NCBI GenBank assembly: GCA_013822245.1
Contig: PNKE01000084.1
Span: forward strand, 62,001-126,000
Length of the DNA stretch: 64,000 bases
Direction of reading: 5' to 3'
Source of the DNA: Candidatus Solibacter sp.
Lineage (GTDB): Bacteria > Acidobacteriota > Terriglobia > Bryobacterales > Bryobacteraceae
A program made the translations under genes and the position numbers. Shown one piece after another: positions 1-8,554 of the stretch (positions within the stretch are counted from its first letter, which is position 1; each line of letters begins with the position of its first letter). The notes beneath the pieces are model-generated. The model saw only the letters and a program-made list of their open reading frames with translations. It searched no databases and was not told where the DNA came from.

Positions 1-148
1 TGTTTCAGTTCTTGGAGTGACTTCGACATCTGAATCACCGATTGTATCAGACCCGTCCTTCAGATTATCCCCCATCCGTGCCCGCGGGCGCGCCTTTCCT
101 GGATCGAATTCGCACCGCCGGTCATCCTCAGAAGAGGTCTATCTCATC

Positions 149-670
149 ATGAAACACTCACTGACCCTCCTTCTCGGAGTCACCCTGCTCGCCGGAACCG
201 CGGCCAGCGCCCAGCAGAGCCGGGTGAGCCCGCACGAGACCACGCCGGCCGTCCTCGGCGGCAAGAAAATCACCATCGAATACGGCCGCCCCTACAAGAA
301 AGGCCGCGTCATCTTCGGCGGCCTGGAAAAGTTCGGCCAAGTGTGGCGCACCGGCGCCGACGAGGCCACCACGATTGAAACCCAGGGCGACCTGATGCTC
401 GGTTCCCTGCACGTCCCGGCGGGCAAGTACGCCCTGTTCACCATCCCCGACAAGACGGAATGGACGCTGATCATCAACAAAGTCGCCAAGCAGTCGGGCG
501 CCTACGAGTACGATGCCAAGCAGGATCTGGGACGGGTGAAGATGAAGATCGAAAAGTCGCCAAAAGTGATCGAGCAGCTCACCATCTCCATCGAGGGCCA
601 GGGCAGCCGGGGCACGCTCAAGATCGCCTGGGACGACACCATCGCGTCGATCCCGGTGATGATGCACTAA
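149..670 (+). CDS. DUF2911 family secreted protein
   Basis: A 173-residue protein with a cleavable signal peptide (about residues 1-20, ending ASAQQ) followed by one DUF2911 domain. Typical family features are GKKITIEYGRP near the start of the mature protein, an FGQVWRTGADEAT segment and PAGKYALFTIPDKTEWTLI in the core. The family is common in Acidobacteriota and Bacteroidota and its biochemical role is unknown; export to the periplasm or outside is inferred from the signal peptide. I chose the ATG at 149 because a purine-rich AGAAGAGG stands about 12 bases upstream and the signal peptide starts there. A longer reading frame runs back to position 17 but has no secretion-like sequence. It converges with the HtrA-like gene only 4 bases away. 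Confidence 0.85.
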   Translation: MKHSLTLLLGVTLLAGTAASAQQSRVSPHETTPAVLGGKKITIEYGRPYKKGRVIFGGLEKFGQVWRTGADEATTIETQGDLMLGSLHVPAGKYALFTIPDKTEWTLIINKVAKQSGAYEYDAKQDLGRVKMKIEKSPKVIEQLTISIEGQGSRGTLKIAWDDTIASIPVMMH

Positions 671-674
671 GGCG

Positions 675-2093
675 CTACGGCATTTCGAAGGCAATGAAGC
701 GGAGGCGTCCGTCGCGTTCCACCTGAACGGCGACGGAGTCTCCGCTTTTCAGCTTTGAGAGGACTTCGCGCAGCCGGGCCGCGGTCGGCGTCGATTCGCG
801 GTTGATGGCGTAGATGACGTCGCCGGCGCGGAAGTTGTCGTCGAGGATCAGCGAATCGGCGCTGCGGGCGGCCACGAGCACGCCCTGGTCGCGGCGCGCG
901 CTGATGATCTCGTCTCGCAGCCGTTGGGTCAGATCCACGGCGAAGATGCCCAGCTCGCTGATGAGATTCTCCTCGCGGCTGGCAAGCTCGGCGAATTCGC
1001 CCGCCTGGTTTGGCCTTTCCACGACCGGCACGCCGGTCTCCAGTTCGGTTCTGCCCCGGAGGATTTTGAGCCGCACCTTTTCGCCGATCGCCGGACGGTA
1101 GATGTTGACGTTGAACTGGCGGGCGTTTTCCATCGGCTTGCCGTTCAGCGCGCTGATGATATCGGCCACCTGCAGGCCCGCCCTGCCCGCCGGGCCGTCG
1201 TATTCAACGTCGGTCACAACCACGCCCCATTGCTGCGGCAGTTTCCAGCCCTTGCTCATCGCGGGCGTCACCGTCTGCACCGTCACGCCGATGTCGCCGC
1301 GGATGACGCGGCCAGACTTCTTGATCTGCTCGACGACGTTGGCCACGATGTTGGCCGGCACGGCGAAGCCCAGACCCTCGCTGCCGCCGGACTGCGACAG
1401 GATCAGCGTGTTGATGCCCACCACCTTGCCCTCGGTGTTCACCAGCGGACCGCCGCTGTTGCCAGGGTTGATGGGGGCGTCGGTCTGGATGTAGATCATC
1501 GGATCGTCGGCCTTCAACTGGCGCGCGGTCGAGCTGACGATGCCCATGGTGACCGAGTTGTCCAAGCCCATCGGGTTGCCGAACGCCAGCACGATCTCGC
1601 CCTGTTCCACGAGGTCTGAGTCGGCCAGATCCAGGCCAGGCAAGTCAGTCACATCGATCTTCAAAACCGCGATGTCGGTCTCCAGATCAAGCCCCGCGAT
1701 CTCGCCGCGCACGATCCGCCCAGCCGGACCCGCGGACGGCCGCGGCGGTCCCTCGCCCGGCCTGGGCGCCGCGGGAGCAGGCAGCGTCACCTGAACCCTC
1801 TGCGCGCCCACAACGACATGGGCGTTGGTGACAATATAGCCGCCCGCGCCGATCACCACGCCCGAACCCGAGCTCTGCTGGCGCGCCGCCACTCCGGCCT
1901 CGCCGGCCTCTTCGTATTCCAGTTGCCTGTAGCCGACCGCCATCACCTTCACGATCGATGCGCCCACGCGGCGGCTCAACTCCTGGAAGCTGCTGCTGAG
2001 GCGCTCCAGGCGCGTCTGGGCCGGTATGGGCTGGGCATGCAGCGTGCAGGCGAGAAGAACCGCGGCGGCGGCCGGCATCAATGTTCTCAACAC
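675..2093 (-). CDS. HtrA/Deg-type trypsin-like serine protease with two PDZ domains
   Basis: A 472-residue envelope protease of the DegP/DegQ/HtrA family, which degrades or refolds damaged exported proteins. A signal peptide covers about residues 1-20. The protease domain carries the triad His92 (TNAHVV), Asp140 (TDIAVLKID) and Ser213 (GNSGGPL). Two PDZ-like regions follow, at about 265-355 (GVVVTDVEYDGPAGRAGLQ) and 375-470 (GVLVAARSADSLILDDNFRAGD). A Pro/Gly-rich insertion sits between His and Asp, at about 105-125. The start is a GTG at 2093 behind a GGGGGA stretch; an ATG at 2078 would still leave a signal peptide. Which HtrA paralogue it is cannot be told from this window. Confidence 0.9.
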   Translation of the reverse strand: MLRTLMPAAAAVLLACTLHAQPIPAQTRLERLSSSFQELSRRVGASIVKVMAVGYRQLEYEEAGEAGVAARQQSSGSGVVIGAGGYIVTNAHVVVGAQRVQVTLPAPAAPRPGEGPPRPSAGPAGRIVRGEIAGLDLETDIAVLKIDVTDLPGLDLADSDLVEQGEIVLAFGNPMGLDNSVTMGIVSSTARQLKADDPMIYIQTDAPINPGNSGGPLVNTEGKVVGINTLILSQSGGSEGLGFAVPANIVANVVEQIKKSGRVIRGDIGVTVQTVTPAMSKGWKLPQQWGVVVTDVEYDGPAGRAGLQVADIISALNGKPMENARQFNVNIYRPAIGEKVRLKILRGRTELETGVPVVERPNQAGEFAELASREENLISELGIFAVDLTQRLRDEIISARRDQGVLVAARSADSLILDDNFRAGDVIYAINRESTPTAARLREVLSKLKSGDSVAVQVERDGRLRFIAFEMP

Positions 2094-2156
2094 GAATCCC
2101 CCGTTTCGTCCTATTCTATGCTCAAGTCAGGCTGTTTCAACCAGGAGATGACCCGA

Positions 2157-3104
2157 ATGAAAAGACGCGAATTCATCCAGGCCGGCGCCGCCGCCACGGC
2201 CAGCCTCGCCTCGGCCGCGGCTCCGATGCCGGTGGCCACGCTCGGACGCTCGGGCTTGAGGGTTTCACGCTTCGTCGTCGGCGGCTACCACATGGCCGTC
2301 AAAGGCGAGGAAACCGCCACCAGCATCATCCACCGCGCCATCGACCTGGGCGTCAACTTCTTTGATTCCGCCAACCTCTACCACAAGGGCCTGAGCGACG
2401 AGATCTACGGCCGCGCGCTGGCCGGCGGCAAGCGGCAGAAGGTGATGCTGATGACCAAGTGCGAGGACTACTCGCGCGACGGGTCAATGAAGATGCTCGA
2501 AACCCAGCTCCGGCGGATGAAGACCGATTACATCGACCTGTGGCAGGTCCACCAGGTGAGCGAGTTGAGCGACGCCGAGCAGGTGCTGGGTCCGAACGGC
2601 TCACTGGAGACCTTCGTCAAGGCCAAAAAGGAAGGCAAGGTCCGGCACATCGGCTTCACCGGCCACCGTGATCCCCAGGTGCATCTTAAATTGCTGAACG
2701 GATCGAGCGAGTGGGAGACGATCCAGATGCCCATCAATCTGATCGATCCGCACTACCTGAGCTTCATCGTCAACGTCCTGCCGGCGGCGCGAAAGAAGGG
2801 CCTGGGCGTGCTGGCGATGAAGTCGAACGCCATGGGCGCGATCGGCCGCAACAACGTCGCCCGCATCGAGGATTGCCTGAAGTTCACGCTCAGCCAGGAC
2901 ATCGACGCCCTGGTGTCGGGCGCCGAGACCGTCGAGCAACTGGAAGCCAACATCCTCACCACCAAGACCATGACGAAGCTGACGCGGACCGAGATCGACC
3001 AGATGCTGGCCACGACGAAAAAGGGCCGCACTGGCGCGCAGATCGAAAACTACAAGCGCCCGCCGGCCGGTGCGGGCGGATTCCGCCTCCACAATGATGG
3101 CTAG
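2157..3104 (+). CDS. Tat-exported aldo/keto reductase
   Basis: A 315-residue aldo/keto reductase with an N-terminal twin-arginine-like signal (MKRREFIQAGAAATASLASA). The NADPH-dependent TIM-barrel family signature is present: an Asp and Tyr in FFDSANLY, a Lys in LMTKCED and a His in LWQVHQV form the usual catalytic tetrad. Exported, DUF-like AKRs of this type are frequent in Acidobacteriota and Planctomycetota and their substrates are mostly unknown. The ATG at 2157 has an AGGAG 10 bases upstream; the ATG at 2148 is too close to that site. A second exported AKR lies at 49401-50291. Confidence 0.87.
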   Translation: MKRREFIQAGAAATASLASAAAPMPVATLGRSGLRVSRFVVGGYHMAVKGEETATSIIHRAIDLGVNFFDSANLYHKGLSDEIYGRALAGGKRQKVMLMTKCEDYSRDGSMKMLETQLRRMKTDYIDLWQVHQVSELSDAEQVLGPNGSLETFVKAKKEGKVRHIGFTGHRDPQVHLKLLNGSSEWETIQMPINLIDPHYLSFIVNVLPAARKKGLGVLAMKSNAMGAIGRNNVARIEDCLKFTLSQDIDALVSGAETVEQLEANILTTKTMTKLTRTEIDQMLATTKKGRTGAQIENYKRPPAGAGGFRLHNDG

Positions 3105-3128
3105 CGTACGCGCCGAAGTGGTCGCTTT

Positions 3129-3144
3129 TTGTGACTGGTCACAA
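3129..3144. promoter_or_regulatory. Palindromic operator upstream of the toxin-antitoxin pair
   Basis: TTGTGAC-TG-GTCACAA is a perfect 7-2-7 inverted repeat 28 bases before the antitoxin start. It is followed by ACAAT-A-ATTGT (3141-3151), which overlaps its right arm. A possible -10 box, TATGAT, lies at 3160-3165 immediately before the ATG. Placement and symmetry fit an autoregulatory operator bound by the antitoxin or the toxin-antitoxin complex; that role is inferred. Confidence 0.55.
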
Positions 3145-3171
3145 TAATTGTCTATATGCTATGATCATGGC

Positions 3172-3390
3172 ATGGAACGGATCAACGCATCGAAATTCAA
3201 GGAGCAGTGTCTGGCGATCCTCGACCAGCTTCCCGACGAGGGGATTGTGATCACCAAGCATGGCAAGCCGGTAGCGCGTTTGTTGCCGGAGGGGCGGTCG
3301 TGTGCGGATTTGATCGGCTCGATGAAGGGCTCGATCAAGGTGAACGGCGACATCCTGTCAACCGGGGCCGCGTGGGATGCTGAGTCTTGA
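3172..3390 (+). CDS. Phd/YefM-family antitoxin
   Basis: A 72-residue protein with the Phd/YefM N-terminal DNA-binding pattern: INASKFKEQCLAILDQL, then a GIVITKHGKPVARLLP strand region. Such antitoxins bind their own promoter through the N-terminus and the toxin through a flexible C-terminus. The coding sequence overlaps the next gene by 14 bases, as usual for toxin-antitoxin operons. The ATG at 3172 is preferred over upstream starts because the Phd fold begins there. A near-consensus -10 box ends about 7 bases before it, so the mRNA may be almost leaderless. Confidence 0.85.
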   Translation: MERINASKFKEQCLAILDQLPDEGIVITKHGKPVARLLPEGRSCADLIGSMKGSIKVNGDILSTGAAWDAES

Positions 3391-3739
3391 TACCCAAATT
3401 CTGATCGACGCGTTGCGCGGAGCGTTGACGCCGGATGAAGAACAGATCCTCTCATCGAGATCGTGGAGCATCTCGTCCATCGTGCTTTGGGAGCTTGCCA
3501 AACTCGGCCAGTTGGGCAGGATTGAGATGGATATCCGGGCACCGGAGTTCGCGCGTGCGATGGGGCGCATCCATGTCTGGCCGCTGGATCTGACGGTCTG
3601 CAGGCAGACGCTTGCGCTCGATTTCCGCAGTGATCCGGCCGACGAGATCATCGCCGCCACCAGCATCGTCCACAACGCGCCGCTGGTCACAAGGGACAAG
3701 AGGATCCTCGCCTCGCTAATGGTCCCTTTTCCCGGCTAA
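3377..3739 (+). CDS. PIN-domain toxin (VapC-like)
   Basis: A 120-residue PIN-domain ribonuclease. The metal-binding acidic residues are visible: Asp5 in LSLDTQILI, Glu39 in IVLWELAKL, and the Asp/Glu pair in SDPADEIIAATSI, followed by the conserved LVTRDKRI near the C-terminus. PIN toxins of this class cut specific RNAs such as tRNAs when released from the antitoxin. It pairs with the Phd-like antitoxin immediately upstream (14-base overlap), giving a complete, apparently intact module. Confidence 0.87.
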   Translation: MLSLDTQILIDALRGALTPDEEQILSSRSWSISSIVLWELAKLGQLGRIEMDIRAPEFARAMGRIHVWPLDLTVCRQTLALDFRSDPADEIIAATSIVHNAPLVTRDKRILASLMVPFPG

Positions 3740-4020
3740 GATCCCACCGCTTGATCTGCTCCAATGAAGCCCAATTGCGCGGCTTCGGCGGGCACGCCGC
3801 CGCGACTATAGTCAGCGGCAGATGGACGGCTCCAAACCAGGTTGTGGAAGACATCGAGCCTGATCTCCGCGCACAGACAGTCCCAATTCAGGGGTAAGCG
3901 TGGATCCAGATCGATACGAGTAATAGACCCAATTGGTCTTGGTTCCAAGTGGCATTGACACGCACAGTGCCGGCATGAAAGACTTCAGCTGACCGGGATT
4001 CTATTTGAATCGAGGAAAAA

Positions 4021-5796
4021 ATGTTAAAGTCTCTTACCCACGTTATTCTTCCGTTATCAATGCTGAGTGTGCTGACCGTTCCCTCGGCTTGGGCTTTCCA
4101 GGATATGCCGCTCTCCTGCAACTCTTTCGGCGGAGTTCCCACGCTAGTCCGTGCCACCGGAATGGCCGAACCCGTCGGCCAAATCGTGCTGGTTTGCAGC
4201 GGTGGCACACCCACACCCGCCGGCATGCCAGTGCCGCGATATGCGGTAAAAGTCCAATTGAGCACCCCAGCGGCCAGCCGCGTCCTGGACACAGTGACTC
4301 AGGCGTCGGAGGCCAGTCTGGTGTTCGACGAGCAACTCCTTTTCTTGGGCAGTTCGCCCCAACCCTGCCCGGCAACTGGCGTTCCATGCCCGGTCAGCGG
4401 CACGGGCGGGGTCACGAACCCATACCACGCACCTGGTTCATACAGCCTGTTCCAGGGGCGGGCGGGCGCCGAGCCGAACACCATCGTCTTCACCAACATC
4501 CCCATCGACCCTCCCGGCCCCACTGACACGCGGACTATCAGGATCATGAACTTGCGCGCCGACGTATCCGCCGTTCCGATCGGTGAGATGTTCCCTCCGG
4601 CGATTATAGGATTGATTACCATTGAGGGAACGCCTTCGGTCTCAGTTGGGGATGGGACGTTCATCTCCGCCAACTTGGCCTACCTCATTGATGGCGTCAA
4701 GTTTGAAGCCCGAAACGGGCTCAACACTGAGGTCTTGACGGCGCCGGTTGAAGTGAGTGCCTCCGGTCTTAACCCGTCGATTGCGTCCGGGGTCGTGTCC
4801 ACTCCCCCGCAGATCCATGTCAGGATTTCGGAACAGATGGTGGGAGGCTTCTTGAGGACCCGCACTGAAACCGCTTGGCCCAACGCCGACGCCGGCGCGC
4901 CAATCACCGCGCAGGCGGTGATCGGCAGCGAGGGCATCGCCACCGAATCAAGCCACTTTAATCCCAGCTTACCCGCCGAGGGCGGATTGAATCGAGCCGG
5001 GCTGGCCGATTCAGGTACGCGTTTCTACGTTTTGCTGGAAAACGTGCCTGCAGGGGTCACCGCCTGGGCCTCTGCATACGCTGCTGGAAAGACGAATCTC
5101 AACAGCCCGATTCGCGCGATGCAGCCAAGCCTCAATTCCGCCGATGGCGGCCAACTCCAACCCGCTCCCTTCATCGCCACCAACGCCGGCCCGCTGGTGA
5201 AATTGGTTCCCGTGGGCGGCAGGCATCTGGCGGTCTTCGAGTACACCGGGCTTTCGGATTCTGAGTGGCCAGCCGGATTCGTTATCGATGCACCCTTTGA
5301 CATCGCCATCTACCTTTCGGCGGCCGGATCCGAAAGCACTGGACAGGTGACGTTGAGTGCGGGCTTGGCTCCGATCCCGCTGCTGCCGATGGCCGAATCG
5401 CCTTTGCCGCGATTCAAGCAAAGGTCTGAAACGCTTGGCTCGCTCATTCTCGCCGCTTCCTCGTCGTGCCGCCCGAAGCTCGGCGTCACGGTCAGCGAGA
5501 AGTCGGGTCCGATGAACGAACGCAATTGGGCAATCCGGGTCACCAGTATTCAGAAGTGTGACGCGCAGGGTTTCAAACTGACCGGCGCGAGCATGATGAA
5601 GATCGGCCATGGGACTGATCCCATCCTGCTCACTCCCCTCCCGCTCAACATCGGTTCGCTGGACGTAGGCCAATCGACGACGGTGAACCTCCGATTCCAG
5701 GTGCCATCCACGGTCTCGAAGGTCAAAGTGAAATTGGACTTCCAGGCGAATGGGCTGGGCTTGACGCCCGAGAACATTAACAACCAGGCCCCCTAA
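4021..5796 (+). CDS. Large secreted protein of unknown function
   Basis: A 591-residue protein with a signal peptide (about 1-25, ending PSAWAF). The segment after it, LVRATGMAEPVGQIVLVCSGG, resembles a motif I recall as recurrent in Solibacter-type secreted proteins; I could not check this. The rest is rich in beta-strand-like, Ser/Thr/Pro/Gly sequence. A C-terminal part of about 100 residues (from SSSCRPKLGV to the end) looks like an Ig-type adhesion or cell-surface fold. There is no catalytic motif, membrane anchor or LPXTG-like sorting signal. Codon use is less GC-extreme than the neighbours. Extracellular or surface location is inferred; function is unknown. Confidence 0.7.
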   Translation: MLKSLTHVILPLSMLSVLTVPSAWAFQDMPLSCNSFGGVPTLVRATGMAEPVGQIVLVCSGGTPTPAGMPVPRYAVKVQLSTPAASRVLDTVTQASEASLVFDEQLLFLGSSPQPCPATGVPCPVSGTGGVTNPYHAPGSYSLFQGRAGAEPNTIVFTNIPIDPPGPTDTRTIRIMNLRADVSAVPIGEMFPPAIIGLITIEGTPSVSVGDGTFISANLAYLIDGVKFEARNGLNTEVLTAPVEVSASGLNPSIASGVVSTPPQIHVRISEQMVGGFLRTRTETAWPNADAGAPITAQAVIGSEGIATESSHFNPSLPAEGGLNRAGLADSGTRFYVLLENVPAGVTAWASAYAAGKTNLNSPIRAMQPSLNSADGGQLQPAPFIATNAGPLVKLVPVGGRHLAVFEYTGLSDSEWPAGFVIDAPFDIAIYLSAAGSESTGQVTLSAGLAPIPLLPMAESPLPRFKQRSETLGSLILAASSSCRPKLGVTVSEKSGPMNERNWAIRVTSIQKCDAQGFKLTGASMMKIGHGTDPILLTPLPLNIGSLDVGQSTTVNLRFQVPSTVSKVKVKLDFQANGLGLTPENINNQAP

Positions 5797-5812
5797 CGGG
5801 CTGCGCGAAAGT

Positions 5813-5836
5813 AAGGGCAGGCTTGGCCCTGCCCTT
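5813..5836. terminator. Bidirectional hairpin terminator
   Basis: AAGGGCAGG (5813-5821) pairs perfectly with CCTGCCCTT (5828-5836) across a 6-base loop. It lies between convergent stop codons at 5796 and 5842. The T-tract is short, so a weak intrinsic terminator is the best reading. Confidence 0.6.
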
Positions 5837-5841
5837 TCCAG

Positions 5842-6474
5842 TTACAGCCGCCTCAGCGCCACGCGGGCCGGTGCGCCGTCCGAGCCGGTGAGTTTCATCG
5901 GCAGGCAGGCCATCTCGTAGCGGCCCGGCTCGACCTGGCTCAGGTCCAGGCCCTCGATCGCCCAGATGCCGGCGCCCAGAATCGCCTCATGCGTCTCCAC
6001 CATATCGGTGTGGAAGCCGCCGATTGAGAGGTAGTCGACGCCGACGGTCCTCACGCCTTTCGCGGCCAGCACTTCGGCCGCCTCGCGGCTGATGTAGACG
6101 AAATCCTCCTGGAAGCCGGGTTTCGACCACAACTCCCTGGAGTTGCGCGTCTTGAACAGGATGCGCTCGCCGGCGGCGAGGTCGGCGGGCAACTCCTCGG
6201 GGCGGATGGCGACGGGGTCGTGGATTTCGATGACCCGCGCCTCGCCGAGCACGGCGTCCAGCGGCAGCGCGTCCATCGATACGCCGCCGTTGATGAAGTG
6301 GCGCGGGGCGTCCATATGGGTGCCCACATGGACGCTCATGGCCATCTTCGACAGGTTGCAGATGTCGCCGCGGTCCAGGAACAGGATCTGCTCGATCACC
6401 GGGGCGTCGTCGCCGGGCCAGACGGCCATGCCGGCCTCAACCGGGCGCGTTACGTCAATCCATTCGTTCGCCAT
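5842..6474 (-). CDS. Cyclase-family metal-dependent hydrolase (kynurenine formamidase-like)
   Basis: A 210-residue protein of the cyclase/arylformamidase family, the usual KynB length. The Zn/Mn-binding signature HVGTHMDAPRHF is near residue 49, preceded by the conserved WPGD loop. A second conserved His/Glu region (VETHEAILGAGIWAIEGLDL) sits near residue 160. Kynurenine formamidases hydrolyse N-formylkynurenine, while others in the family act on different amides or lactones. No other tryptophan-degradation gene is nearby, so the substrate is open. The next gene on the same strand, a DUF1080 protein, lies just upstream. Confidence 0.8.
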   Translation of the reverse strand: MANEWIDVTRPVEAGMAVWPGDDAPVIEQILFLDRGDICNLSKMAMSVHVGTHMDAPRHFINGGVSMDALPLDAVLGEARVIEIHDPVAIRPEELPADLAAGERILFKTRNSRELWSKPGFQEDFVYISREAAEVLAAKGVRTVGVDYLSIGGFHTDMVETHEAILGAGIWAIEGLDLSQVEPGRYEMACLPMKLTGSDGAPARVALRRL

Positions 6475-6486
6475 GCGATTGCCGCC

Positions 6487-7278
6487 TTACCTGTCGATCA
6501 GCGGACGTAGCGGCCGCCAGTAGATGTTGCGGTAGGCCACCGGGCCGTGGTCGCCCTGCAGCATCAGCGGATTCAGGGCCGCTTCGGGGAGCGGCATATG
6601 GGCGCGGGTGCCGCCTTCAACCTCGATGTCTTCCTGCACCAGGATGCCGTTGAACAGCACCCGCAGGAATTTTGCGTTTTCCACCTTCTTGCCCGAACCG
6701 TCGAAGCGCGGCGCGCGGAACCAGATCTGGTAGCTCTGCCAGTGGCCGGGCGGCCGCGAGACGTTCACGCGCGGGGCCGAGCCGCCGACGCCCTTGTTGC
6801 CGATCCAGCGGTGGTAGATGCCGCCGGCGTCGGACGATTTCACCGGCTCGGTGGAGCCATGGCTGTCGAAGACCTGGACCTCGTACAGCCCTTGCAGGTA
6901 GACGCCCGAATTCGATCCCTTCGAGACCATCCATTCGAGATACAGTTCCACGTCGCCGTGCTTTTCGCCGGTGACCAGGTTCACCGTGCGCCCGGTAGGG
7001 CCGTTCAGGATGCGGTCGCCCGGGCCTTTGCGGCCGCTGAGGCGGGTGGGTCCGAGCAGACGGTCAAAGAAGACCGTGGGCGAGGTGAACCATTCGTTTG
7101 GTTTGCCGGCGTCCTGGCCGTGCCAGCCCGAGAGGTCCCTGCCGTTCAGCAGCGGGGTCCAGCCCTGTTCGAGAAGGTAGGGCGCGTCGCCGTGGTGCTC
7201 GCCGTCCTGGACGGGTGAATGCTGCTGGGCTGCAAGGACGAAGGCGAAGGTCAAGACAAGCAGAAGGGCGCGAATCAT
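6487..7278 (-). CDS. Secreted DUF1080 (3-keto-disaccharide hydrolase-like) protein
   Basis: A 263-residue protein with a signal peptide (MIRALLLVLTFAFVLAAQQ) and one DUF1080 concanavalin-like domain. Family marks include WTPLLNGRDLSGWHG near the mature start, SNSGVYLQGLYEVQVFDSHG in the middle and RNIYWRPL at the end. DUF1080 enzymes have been linked to cleavage of 3-keto-glycosides; the fold resembles laminarinases. The gene probably shares a transcript with the cyclase, 12 bases downstream. The ATG at 7278 begins the signal peptide; the longer frame to 7389 lacks one. Confidence 0.82.
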   Translation of the reverse strand: MIRALLLVLTFAFVLAAQQHSPVQDGEHHGDAPYLLEQGWTPLLNGRDLSGWHGQDAGKPNEWFTSPTVFFDRLLGPTRLSGRKGPGDRILNGPTGRTVNLVTGEKHGDVELYLEWMVSKGSNSGVYLQGLYEVQVFDSHGSTEPVKSSDAGGIYHRWIGNKGVGGSAPRVNVSRPPGHWQSYQIWFRAPRFDGSGKKVENAKFLRVLFNGILVQEDIEVEGGTRAHMPLPEAALNPLMLQGDHGPVAYRNIYWRPLRPLIDR

Positions 7279-7292
7279 GCGGACATGATATC

Positions 7293-8267
7293 TCAGCGCT
7301 TCCTGGCGGTGGCGGCCTTCTTGCGAACCGGGGCCTTCCTTGCCGGCGCCGGGGCGGACTGGCTGATCTTGTAGCCGGCGCCCGACCACGCCTCCAGATC
7401 GGAATGATCGATTTCAAACCCGGCGGCGCCGGATCCCTTCAGGCCAGGCGGCGCGGTCGAACCGGCCTCAAACACCCAAACAAACTCGCACAGGGGGGCG
7501 CAGGGACGGCCCGCTCCGGCCCTCCATGGGGCGAGGACGCGGCTGGGGATACCTGGCTGCACGGTGGCGCCGGGCGCTGTTTCGACGACGACATATCTGC
7601 CCGCAGCCTGCGCGGTTCCGGTGGCTGTCTCCAGATTGCCGTGGGTTGCGTAGAGGGCGCGGACGACGGGCGAAATGCGCAGGATCCCATGCAGCGCCGC
7701 GGGCGCGACGGGAGGCAGGTCAAGCGTCACATCGATGGCGTATGGATCGGCGAACTCGGCCGTCATTCGCAGGAACTGCTCCAGATCCTGGCCCGCGGGG
7801 GGCAGAATCAGCCGCGCGCGGTTGAAGCGTGCCATCGCCAGCGCGCGGAACCAGCCTTGCCAGTGCTCGCGCGGCAGATCGAAGTCGGCGCCGCGGAGCG
7901 TCCTTCTCACCCCGCGGATGGCGAGTTCCGCCTCGCCCCTGGATGCCGATACAACGCCGCGCCTGGTCAGGGAACCGGCGGCGTCGATCAGCGCGTAAAG
8001 CAAGGCCCTGGGGCTGCCGCCGCGGATCAGCGCGCCCTGGATCTGGTAGCTCTCCAGCGGCAGCGCCATCGACTGTTCGATCAAATGCCGGAATGCCGCG
8101 CCGCTGAGTTTTCGGGCCTCCGCCGCCGAGCGCACCTCGGCCCGTCCGGCATCCACCGGCCCGGCGCCCGCCAGCGTCTGGCCGGACGCCGCCAGCAGCA
8201 GCCAGATGGCGGACAGCCTAGCCGGCAACGCAGCGCTCGCGCCCGAGGATCGGAAAAGCCCGCACAT
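7293..8267 (-). CDS. Conserved-looking secreted protein, N-terminal GH20b-like region possible
   Basis: A 324-residue product with a likely signal peptide (GLFRSSGASAALPARLSAIWLLLAASG region) and a Lys/Ala/Pro-rich basic tail (APARKAPVRKKAATARKR). The middle contains SYQIQGALIRGGSPRALLYA and an AIRGVRRTL segment. These recall the N-terminal carbohydrate-associated domain that precedes some glycoside hydrolase barrels (families 20/67-like), but no catalytic barrel is complete here. The ATG at 8267 is the first that gives a signal peptide. Function is unknown; a truncated glycosidase-like protein is a reasonable alternative. Confidence 0.55.
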   Translation of the reverse strand: MCGLFRSSGASAALPARLSAIWLLLAASGQTLAGAGPVDAGRAEVRSAAEARKLSGAAFRHLIEQSMALPLESYQIQGALIRGGSPRALLYALIDAAGSLTRRGVVSASRGEAELAIRGVRRTLRGADFDLPREHWQGWFRALAMARFNRARLILPPAGQDLEQFLRMTAEFADPYAIDVTLDLPPVAPAALHGILRISPVVRALYATHGNLETATGTAQAAGRYVVVETAPGATVQPGIPSRVLAPWRAGAGRPCAPLCEFVWVFEAGSTAPPGLKGSGAAGFEIDHSDLEAWSGAGYKISQSAPAPARKAPVRKKAATARKR

Positions 8268-8385
8268 GAACACTTTGACACAGCCTGCACGCCCGAGCCA
8301 ATCGTGGGCGGCGGATGCAGATCCGGAACCGGAAACGGCGGTGCAGGCGGCCGGAACCGCGCCTCGGATCGGTCTCGTTGGTGGC

Positions 8386-8440
8386 GACCAAACGAACTCC
8401 CAGAGGAATTTGTCTTTATTTACAACATTTTGCGTCAGGA
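8386..8440 (+). repeat. Copy 1 of a dispersed motif (GACCAAACGAACTCC plus AT-rich tail)
   Basis: The 15-mer GACCAAACGAACTCC at 8386-8400 recurs exactly at 62762-62776. In both places an AT-rich stretch follows after about 14 bases (TTTATTTACAAC here, TTTTCTATAAGC there). Both copies lie outside coding sequence in otherwise GC-rich DNA. The right edge is approximate. Confidence 0.45.
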
Positions 8441-8502
8441 TCGCGGACTCCATGGCCGCCGGCAGGGGGCTGCCGTTGAGTGTGGGGCGAATAGGCGGGG
8501 AA

Positions 8503-8518
8503 GAATATTCTTGAGAAT
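8503..8518. promoter_or_regulatory. Overlapping short palindromes upstream of the gene at 8555
   Basis: GAATATTC (8503-8510) and ATTCT-TG-AGAAT (8507-8518) overlap about 40 bases before the start codon. A repressor operator or a small hairpin are both possible. No neighbouring regulator points to a partner. Confidence 0.3.
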
Positions 8519-8554
8519 GTAGCGTTCTTGTCACACTATTGAAATGAAGACGAA

